A stretch of 8,097 bases of DNA from Candidatus Scatomorpha stercorigallinarum (GTDB taxonomy: Bacteria > Bacillota_A > Clostridia > Oscillospirales > Oscillospiraceae). The stretch's first letter is position 1; every line of letters starts with the position of its first letter. Positions 1-4,775 of the stretch are shown here, piece by piece. Location of the stretch: positions 1-8,097 of the forward strand of contig DVOV01000215.1 in assembly GCA_018713375.1 (NCBI GenBank), given 5' to 3'. The position numbers were made by a program, and so were the translations under genes. The notes beneath the pieces were generated by a model that saw nothing but the letters and a program-made list of their open reading frames with translations, had not been told where the DNA came from and did not search any database.

Positions 1-326
1 TCATCGGCAACGCCAAGCGCGAGGCCGACTCCCTCCGCCGCGCGGCGGAGGAGCGCGCACGCCAGCTAATAGACGAGCAGGAGATCGTGCGCGTGTCCCA
101 GGCCAGGAGCAGCGAGCTCATCGCCAGCGCGGAGACGCGCTCGCGCGAGCTGCGCCGGGTGGCCACCGAGTACGTGGACGACGCCCTGCGCCGCACGGAG
201 GAGGCCATGTCCGCCGCCCTGGCGGAGCTGCGCAACGCGCGCACCAGCTTCCGCAGCGCGGCCGGCCCCGCCGCGGCGCAGCGCGGCGCCCAGCGGCGCG
301 AGGAAAACGCCGGCGGGGAACAGTAA
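1..326 (+). CDS. C-terminal end of a coiled-coil (DivIVA-like / 'ATPase subunit H-like') protein, partial
   Basis: The open frame enters from the left edge (first full codon at base 3) and ends at TAA 324-326, leaving 107 residues. Most of it is a highly charged, Ala/Glu/Arg-rich helix with no Gly or Pro until the tail, as in a long coiled coil. Phrases such as READSLRRAAEERARQLIDE and the later RELRRVATEYVDDALRR resemble the small clostridial proteins usually auto-annotated as 'ATPase' or V-type ATPase subunit H-like, which have the same pattern of Ala-Glu helix followed by a Glu-Tyr-Val/Ala-Asp segment. That match is from memory of the family. No nucleotide-binding motif is visible in the part present, so an ATPase activity is not supported. 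The last 20 or so residues are a low-complexity Ala/Gly/Arg/Gln tail. The gene is followed by its own terminator, so it probably belongs to a separate transcription unit from the dcw genes. Its molecular role is unknown to me. Confidence 0.75.
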   Translation, partial: IGNAKREADSLRRAAEERARQLIDEQEIVRVSQARSSELIASAETRSRELRRVATEYVDDALRRTEEAMSAALAELRNARTSFRSAAGPAAAQRGAQRREENAGGEQ

Positions 327-376
327 AGGTAATTTCTGCCACGCCCACAGGCGGGCGGACACAATATGTTGAAGGC

Positions 377-420
377 TTTGGCGCCCACTGTACAAGGTGG
401 GCGCCAAATTTCATTTTTAT
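377..420 (+). terminator. Rho-independent terminator after the coiled-coil gene
   Basis: A perfect 12-bp inverted repeat (TTTGGCGCCCAC at 377-388 with GTGGGCGCCAAA at 397-408) closes an 8-nt loop. It is followed directly by a T-rich run (409-420, interrupted by CA). It lies 50 bases after the stop of the upstream gene and before the mraZ promoter, so it separates the two units. The left flank has no A-run, so strong termination on the opposite strand is less likely. Confidence 0.9.
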
Positions 421-435
421 CGCTCAATTTGCCGG

Positions 436-483
436 AAAAGCCGTCAAAACCGGCGAAAAAATGGGCCAAAAAAATCTCAAAAA
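436..483 (+). promoter_or_regulatory. Phased A-tracts upstream of the dcw promoter (curved DNA / UP-element-like)
   Basis: Five A-runs lie at 436-439, 446-449, 456-461, 468-474 and 479-483. Their centres are about 10, 11, 12.5 and 10 bases apart, a mean near 10.9, so they face one side of the helix. The last run ends five bases before the -35 hexamer. In general, A-tracts repeated with the helical turn bend DNA, and A-rich DNA just upstream of -35 can bind the RNA polymerase alpha C-terminal domain. The rest of the window is strongly GC-rich, so this tract stands out. The function is inferred from position and phasing only. Confidence 0.55.
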
Positions 484-487
484 CCAC

Positions 488-516
488 TTGCATTTTCACG
501 CGGCCGCCAATATAAT
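488..516 (+). promoter_or_regulatory. Sigma-70/SigA-type promoter for mraZ and the dcw operon
   Basis: The -10 hexamer TATAAT at 511-516 is a perfect consensus. A 17-bp spacer separates it from TTGCAT at 488-493, which keeps the most conserved TTG of the -35 consensus but matches only three of six positions. Transcription would begin near 522-524, giving a leader of about 100 nt before the mraZ ATG. This is the only good vegetative promoter I see upstream of the cluster. The weak -35 next to A-tracts and MraZ boxes suits a promoter whose strength depends on upstream DNA and a regulator. Confidence 0.8.
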
Positions 517-526
517 AAAAGCACTG

Positions 527-556
527 AAGTGGTGCAAAGTGGTGGAAAGTGTTGAA
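527..556 (+). promoter_or_regulatory. MraZ-binding boxes: three direct 10-bp repeats
   Basis: Three direct repeats with an exact 10-bp period start at 527, 537 and 547: AAGTGGTGCA, AAGTGGTGGA and AAGTGTTGAA. With one more 5' base they read (G/A)AAGTG(G/T)TG, very close to the AAAGTG(T/G) repeats described for MraZ in Mollicutes. They are comparable to the TGGG-type repeats spaced by one helical turn upstream of E. coli mraZ. They begin a few bases after the predicted transcription start, where bound MraZ would block polymerase. Autoregulation of the operon by MraZ is the natural reading; the protein is encoded 70 bases downstream. Confidence 0.85.
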
Positions 557-625
557 ATCGCCCACGGGGTGGCAGCCCCGCGGCGCGCCGACCCCACGCG
601 CTGCGCCGGGAAGGGGGCGGCCGCA
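557..625 (+). promoter_or_regulatory. GC-rich 5' leader and ribosome binding site of mraZ
   Basis: The leader between the MraZ boxes and the mraZ ATG is strongly GC-rich and can fold. CGGGG (565-569) pairs with CCCCG (576-580) around a short loop, and CGGCGC (581-586) can pair with GCGCCG (603-608). A competing pairing of GGGGT (566-570) with ACCCC (591-595) is possible. The Shine-Dalgarno sequence AAGGGGG at 611-617 lies outside these stems, 8 bases before ATG 626, which fixes the mraZ start. I do not recognise a known riboswitch class here; the structure may only reflect base composition. Confidence 0.45.
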
Positions 626-1042
626 ATGACAGGTGAATATCAGCACACGTTAGACGCCAAGGGCCGTCTTTTCATACCCGCGCGGCTGCGTGAGGAACTG
701 GGCGACACGTTCTATCTCACCGTTTCGGACGAGCGCTGCCTGCGGGCGTACAACGCGGAGGGCTGGCAGAGCTTCGTGGACCGCATACGCATGATGCCCT
801 ATGTAGACCGCAAGAAGATGAGGCCGTTTTTCGCCTGCGCCGCCAAGTGCGAGCTGGACGCGCAGGGCCGGGCGCTGCTGCCGCAGATGCTGCGGGACTT
901 CGCCGGGCTCACCAAGGGCGTGACCGTCGTCGGCTGCGACGACCACGCCGAGCTCTGGGACAGCGCGGCCTGGAACGAGGTGCGCGGCGGCGAGATCTCG
1001 CCGGAATACATCGCGGCTATGATGAAGGAGCTCAATTTCTGA
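626..1042 (+). CDS. mraZ: MraZ, transcriptional regulator of the dcw cluster
   Basis: MraZ is a ring-forming DNA-binding protein of the SpoVT-AbrB fold that controls its own operon in bacteria where it has been studied. The 138-residue product matches the family length. It opens with GEYQHTLDAKGRLFIPARLR, the typical MraZ start. It carries the two repeated signature motifs DAKGR (residues 10-14) and DAQGR (78-82), one per AbrB-like half. An in-frame ATG exists 165 bases upstream (461), but it lies before the promoter and would add residues unlike the family. The ATG at 626 has AAGGGGG eight bases upstream and gives the family N-terminus. The stop overlaps the rsmH start (TGATG), so translation of the two is probably coupled. 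The three direct repeats at 527-556 are its likely operator. Confidence 0.95.
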   Translation: MTGEYQHTLDAKGRLFIPARLREELGDTFYLTVSDERCLRAYNAEGWQSFVDRIRMMPYVDRKKMRPFFACAAKCELDAQGRALLPQMLRDFAGLTKGVTVVGCDDHAELWDSAAWNEVRGGEISPEYIAAMMKELNF

Positions 1043-1974
1043 TGGCTGGACATGTGTCTGTGCTCCTGGACGAGTGCATAAAATATCTTGATATCAAGCC
1101 GGACGGCATTTATGTCGACGGCACGCTGGGCCTGGGCGGGCACTCCTCGGAGATAGCCAAACGCCTGGGCGAAGGGGGCAGGCTGATAGCCATCGACCGC
1201 GACCTGGCCTCCATCGAGCGCGCCTCGGCGCGCCTTGCGCCATGGGCGGACAGGGTGACCATCGTGCACGGCAATTTCCGCGACGTGGCCGCCATACTGG
1301 ACGAGCAGGGCGTGCCGGCCGTGGACGGGATGCTTTTCGACCTCGGCGTCTCCTCGCCCCAGCTCGACGACGGGCAGCGGGGCTTTTCGTATATGCAGGA
1401 CGCACCGCTGGACATGCGCATGGACCCCTCGGACAATGTGGACGCCTGGTTCATCGTCAACCGCTGGCCGGAGGAGAAGATCGCGCGCATCCTGCACGAC
1501 TACGGCGACGAGCGCTATGCAAAACGCATAGCCGCGGCTATCGTCGCGCGCCGGCAGGAGAAGGAGATCGAGACCACGCTGGAGCTGGTGGACGTCATCA
1601 AGTCCGCCATGCCCGCGCCGGCCCTGCGGGAGAAGCAGCACCCGGCCAAGCGGAGCTTCCAGGCCATACGCATCGCCGTCAACGACGAGCTGTCCGCCGT
1701 CTCGCAGATGATGGAGACCGCGCCGGACAGGCTCAAGCCGGGCGGGAGGCTGTGCGTCATCAGCTTCCACTCGCTGGAGGACCGCATAATCAAGAACGCC
1801 ATCCACGAGCGGGAGAACGGCTGCACCTGCCCGCGCGAAGCGCCGGTGTGCACCTGCGGCTTCGTACAGACGCTCAGGAGCGTCACGCGCAAGCCCGTCA
1901 CGCCCACGGATGAGGAGCTGGTGCTCAACCCGCGCTCGCGCAGCGCCAAACTGCGCGTGGCCGAGCGCGTCTGA
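1042..1974 (+). CDS. rsmH: RsmH (MraW), 16S rRNA (cytosine-1402-N4)-methyltransferase
   Basis: RsmH methylates N4 of C1402 in the decoding centre of 16S rRNA, using S-adenosylmethionine, and is a standard second gene of dcw clusters. The 310-residue product has the usual length and motifs. The N-terminal HVSVLLDE leads to the SAM-binding loop DGTLGLGGHS (residues 26-35) and the acidic IDRD end of strand 2 (51-54). DLGVSSPQLD (100-109) is the catalytic-region motif. HPAKRSFQAIRIAVNDEL (200-217) and ISFHSLEDRI (240-249) are family signatures. Near the C-terminus lie four cysteines in a CxC-x6-CxC pattern (261, 263, 270, 272), a feature I recall from many clostridial RsmH proteins. AAGGAG at 1025-1030 serves the ATG at 1042, which overlaps the mraZ stop. 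The stop in turn overlaps the next gene's start. Confidence 0.97.
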   Translation: MAGHVSVLLDECIKYLDIKPDGIYVDGTLGLGGHSSEIAKRLGEGGRLIAIDRDLASIERASARLAPWADRVTIVHGNFRDVAAILDEQGVPAVDGMLFDLGVSSPQLDDGQRGFSYMQDAPLDMRMDPSDNVDAWFIVNRWPEEKIARILHDYGDERYAKRIAAAIVARRQEKEIETTLELVDVIKSAMPAPALREKQHPAKRSFQAIRIAVNDELSAVSQMMETAPDRLKPGGRLCVISFHSLEDRIIKNAIHERENGCTCPREAPVCTCGFVQTLRSVTRKPVTPTDEELVLNPRSRSAKLRVAERV

Positions 1975-2276
1975 TGCGCAGGGGGCTGCCGATGCTGGCC
2001 GCCGCGGTGGCGGCGGTGCTGGTGGTGCTCTCGCTGCTGGGGAGGGCGCGCCTGACGGGCCTCTCCGGCCAGTGCCTGGAGCTGGAGGAACGCATCGCCG
2101 CGCTGGAGGAGGAAAACGCCCGGCTGCTCATAGAGCACGAGGCGGCCTACAGCGCAGCAAGAGTGGAGGAATACGCCCGGGAGGTGCTCGGAATGCAGAG
2201 CCCCGCGAGCGGACAGATAGTATACATAGAGAGCGGGGACGCCGACTGGGCGGAGATACCGGCATCGGAGCCGTGA
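1974..2276 (+). CDS. ftsL: FtsL-like septum protein (FtsL/DivIC family)
   Basis: FtsL is a small bitopic divisome protein that, with DivIC/FtsB and DivIB/FtsQ, links early division proteins to the FtsW-PBP synthase pair. The 100-residue product has a short basic start (MRRG), one membrane segment at about residues 5-22, then an extracellular coiled coil with heptad-like Leu/Ile spacing (about 30-58, e.g. LEERIAALEEENARLL). It ends with ARVEEYAREVLGMQSP and QIVYI, typical of the family's 'E-x-A-R-x-x-L-G-M' end. Sequence conservation in this family is weak, so the call rests on topology, this motif, length and position between rsmH and the PBP. The ATG overlaps the rsmH stop (TGATG) and has no clear Shine-Dalgarno of its own, which suggests coupling. 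The 144-nt gap after it is the largest in the operon. It could be labelled DivIC-like instead. Confidence 0.85.
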   Translation: MRRGLPMLAAAVAAVLVVLSLLGRARLTGLSGQCLELEERIAALEEENARLLIEHEAAYSAARVEEYAREVLGMQSPASGQIVYIESGDADWAEIPASEP

Positions 2277-2420
2277 CGCCCTCCCCGCTGACGATAAGGG
2301 CCGGCTTTCCTGTCCATGGGGCATAACCCGGCGCCGCGGGCGAGTATTATGATACTGCGCCCGCAGCGCGCGCCGTGACGAACGGCGCCGGGCGCAGTAC
2401 GCGAGTGGCAGGAGGGCAAT
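2277..2420 (+). promoter_or_regulatory. Intergenic region with competing hairpins and anti-Shine-Dalgarno, upstream of the PBP gene
   Basis: This gap has several exact inverted repeats. Segment A (GCGGGCGAGTAT, 2336-2347) pairs with segment B (ATACTGCGCCCGC, 2352-2364) as two stems of 6 and 5 bp around a TATG loop. Segment B pairs instead with segment C (CGGGCGCAGTA, 2389-2399) over 11 bp. Inside that second hairpin, GCGCCGT (2370-2376) pairs with ACGGCGC (2382-2388), so its right arm is paired without a break from 2382 to 2399. CCCGGCGCCG (2327-2336) also pairs with CGGCGCCGGG (2383-2392) and competes with the B:C state. At the outer ends, GCCCTCC (2278-2284), right after the ftsL stop, is the exact complement of the PBP ribosome binding site GGAGGGC (2411-2417). 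There is no T-run, so it is not an ordinary terminator. I know of no named RNA family like it; a regulatory role is inferred. Confidence 0.5.
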
Positions 2421-4748
2421 ATGTCGGAAAAAAACTCCGGGCGCGCCCGCAGCGCGCCGAGCCGGACCATGCTGCGCCGCACGCTGTTTTTGCTCTCAGT
2501 GTGCGGCATCGCTGCTTTTGCGGTGCTCATACTGCGCCTGGGGCAGCTGCAGATCATAGACCATGAGAAATACGAGCGCGCGGCCGTGGAGCAGCAGCTG
2601 CGCGGCGCGCCCATCAGCGCCGAGCGGGGGACGATATACGACCGCGACGGGCGCATCCTGGCCATGAGCGCCAGCGTGGATACGATATACCTGAGCCCGG
2701 CGGAGATCGCTCAGGCGGGGGAGGACGTGGAGGCCATCGCCGACGGGCTCTCGGAGATACTCGGCGTGGACCGCGAACGGATCGTCGAGCGGGCGCAGAA
2801 CACCTCCTCCTGGTATGAGGTGGTGGCGCGCAAGGTGGAGCCGGAGGTGGCCGCGCGCGTGCGCGAGTTCAAGGAGGAGGGCGGCTACACCGGCATCAAG
2901 GTGGAGGCCGACACCAAGCGCTATTACCCCTACGGCAGCCTGGCCGCGCATGTGATAGGCTTCGTTGGCACGGACAACAACGGGCTTGGCGGCATCGAGG
3001 CGCGGTATGAGGACGCCCTGGCGGGCGAGGCGGGCTATGCTCTGCGCACGACCACCGCCGCCGGCACGGAGCTGCTCTATACGAACTTCGAGGACTATGT
3101 GGACGCCGCGGACGGCGAGGACGTGACGCTCACCATAGACGCGCAGATACAGTATTTCGTGGAAAAGCACCTCGCCCAGGCCGTCGAGGACTATGATATC
3201 CAGGACGGCGCGGCGGCCATCTGTATGGAGGTTGACACGGGTGCTATACTATCTATGGTATCGTTGGGAAGTTTTGACCTGAACGATTACCAGAGCATCA
3301 GCTCCAGGGCGCTGGCGGAGATCGACGCCGCGGCGGCGGACGAGGACGAGCGCAGCGCGCTCATCGCCGCCGAGCAGCAGCGCCAGTGGCGCAACAAGGC
3401 GATATCGGACACCTATGAGCCCGGCTCCACCTTCAAGATCATCACCCTGGCCATGGCCCTGGAGGAGGGCGTGGCGGGGGAGGGCTCGAGCTATTACTGC
3501 GGCGGGCAGCTGAGCGTCCCCGGGCGCGGGACGCCCGTGAAGTGCTGGAAGCACGGCGGGCACGGCTCGCAGACGCTGACGCAGGCCGTGCAGCACTCCT
3601 GCAACGTGGCCTTCGTCAACATCGGCCTCGCCGTGGGCGAGGAGCGCTTCTACGACTACGCGGAGGCCTTCGGCTTCCTCGAACGCACGGGCGACCGCTC
3701 CGCGCAGCTGACGGCCCGCACGGGCATCGACCTGGGCGGGGAGAGCGGCAGCATCTGGTGGAGCGAGGACGTGTTCTGCGACCCGGAAAACTACTCCCAG
3801 CTGGCCGCGGCCAGCTTCGGCCAGACCTTCAACATCACGCCGCTGCAGCTGGTGACGGCCGTCTCCGCCTGCGTCAACGGCGGCTACCTGATGCAGCCGC
3901 ACCTGGTGGAGCGCATCGTGGACGCGGAGGGCAACACCGTCTCCGAGGCGGACGAGACGCCCGTGCGCCAGGTGATAAGCGAGGAGACCAGCCGCCAGGT
4001 GTGCGCGATACTCGAGCAGGTGGTGGGCGACCCCAACGAGGGCACCGGCCGCAACGCCGCCGTCGCCGGCTACCGCATCGGCGGCAAGACGGGCACCTCC
4101 ACCAAGACCACGGAGGAGATCGCCGGCAACAAGGAGTACATCGTCTCCTTTATCGGCGTGGCCCCGGCGGACGACCCGCAGATCGCGCTGCTGGTGCTGC
4201 TCGACAATCCCAGCAGCGAGAGCGGCATCTATATCTCCGGCGGGCAGATGGCCGCGCCGGTGGTGGGGAAGATGCTCGCCGATATCCTGCCCTCGATGGG
4301 CATCGAGCCCGACTACTCCGCCGAGGAGCTGGAGGCCATGGACCGGGCCGTGCCCGACCTGACGGGCATGAGCGTTGAAAACGCGCGCTACGCGCTCAGC
4401 CAGGCGGGGCTCTCCTGCCGCGTCGTGGGCGCGGGGGAGGCGGTGAGCGCCCAGCTGCCGGTGGCCAACACGGTGATCGCCTCGGGCAGCGAGGTCATCA
4501 TCTACGCCGGCGCCGAGCCGGACAGCGGCACGGCGCCGCTGCCGGACCTGCGGGGCATGAGCTACAGCGCCGCGCGGGACGCGCTCGCGGCCTACGGGCT
4601 CTATCTGAACACGGACAGCGCGGTGTCCGACGCGGACGGCCAGGCCGTCTCCGCGCAGGACATCTTCCCGGGCACGGAGATCGCGCGCGGCGGCGTGGTG
4701 ACAGTCACGCTGGTGGACGCCGACGACTCGATGCTCGGCGAATACTGA
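2421..4748 (+). CDS. ftsI: Class B penicillin-binding protein with two PASTA domains (FtsI / SpoVD / PBP2B type)
   Basis: This is a peptidoglycan DD-transpeptidase that cross-links septal wall, working with the SEDS polymerase FtsW. The 775-residue product has a basic cytoplasmic start and one membrane anchor (about 21-40). The PBP dimerisation domain begins with RGTIYDRDGR (69-78), and the transpeptidase domain spans roughly 262-618. All three active-site motifs are present: S336-T-F-K339 in YEPGSTFK, S393-C-N395, and K556-T-G558. Two PASTA domains follow at about 642-697 and 706-766, starting VPDLTGMS and LPDLRGMS. ATG 2421 is preceded by AGGAGG (2410-2415) at 5 bases. Position after ftsL suggests the division PBP. 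Sporulation SpoVD, its close paralogue, cannot be excluded; two PASTA repeats resemble PBP2B more than single-PASTA SpoVD. Codons at about 3231-3275 end in A/T unusually often. Confidence 0.93.
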   Translation: MSEKNSGRARSAPSRTMLRRTLFLLSVCGIAAFAVLILRLGQLQIIDHEKYERAAVEQQLRGAPISAERGTIYDRDGRILAMSASVDTIYLSPAEIAQAGEDVEAIADGLSEILGVDRERIVERAQNTSSWYEVVARKVEPEVAARVREFKEEGGYTGIKVEADTKRYYPYGSLAAHVIGFVGTDNNGLGGIEARYEDALAGEAGYALRTTTAAGTELLYTNFEDYVDAADGEDVTLTIDAQIQYFVEKHLAQAVEDYDIQDGAAAICMEVDTGAILSMVSLGSFDLNDYQSISSRALAEIDAAAADEDERSALIAAEQQRQWRNKAISDTYEPGSTFKIITLAMALEEGVAGEGSSYYCGGQLSVPGRGTPVKCWKHGGHGSQTLTQAVQHSCNVAFVNIGLAVGEERFYDYAEAFGFLERTGDRSAQLTARTGIDLGGESGSIWWSEDVFCDPENYSQLAAASFGQTFNITPLQLVTAVSACVNGGYLMQPHLVERIVDAEGNTVSEADETPVRQVISEETSRQVCAILEQVVGDPNEGTGRNAAVAGYRIGGKTGTSTKTTEEIAGNKEYIVSFIGVAPADDPQIALLVLLDNPSSESGIYISGGQMAAPVVGKMLADILPSMGIEPDYSAEELEAMDRAVPDLTGMSVENARYALSQAGLSCRVVGAGEAVSAQLPVANTVIASGSEVIIYAGAEPDSGTAPLPDLRGMSYSAARDALAAYGLYLNTDSAVSDADGQAVSAQDIFPGTEIARGGVVTVTLVDADDSMLGEY
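3232..3259 (+). promoter_or_regulatory. Possible internal promoter inside the PBP gene
   Basis: A perfect -35 consensus TTGACA (3232-3237) is followed after 16 bp by TATGGT (3254-3259), which matches four of six -10 positions. Both lie in the only clearly AT-richer patch of the gene. If active, it would transcribe the distal PBP gene and murE, mraY and ftsW without mraZ. A second -10-like TATACT at 3245-3250 is only 7 bp from the -35 and could not serve it. The match may be chance, and the element sits within conserved coding sequence. Confidence 0.25.
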
Positions 4749-4775
4749 CGAAGAACATTACGGAGGCGCTTTATA

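Noticed and set aside
431..454. Inverted repeat GCCGG...CCGGC with a 14-nt loop as a second terminator
   Set aside because: Only 5 bp with a long loop and no T-run on the + strand. It lies within the A-tract region and is better explained as part of that.
461..625. A longer in-frame mraZ beginning at ATG 461
   Set aside because: It would start upstream of the promoter and read through the -35, -10 and MraZ boxes. The extra 55 residues do not look like MraZ, while ATG 626 has a good ribosome site and the family N-terminus.
2345..2353. TATTAT / TATGAT as a -10 element for a PBP promoter
   Set aside because: No -35-like hexamer lies 16-18 bp upstream, and these bases form the top of the A:B hairpin.
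2316..2378. A 20-codon leader-peptide-like frame (ATG 2316 to TGA 2376-2378) across the ftsL-PBP hairpins
   Set aside because: It ends inside the loop of the B:C hairpin, which is suggestive of attenuation. However, it has no ribosome binding site at usable distance, no run of a regulatory amino acid, and frames this short are common by chance.
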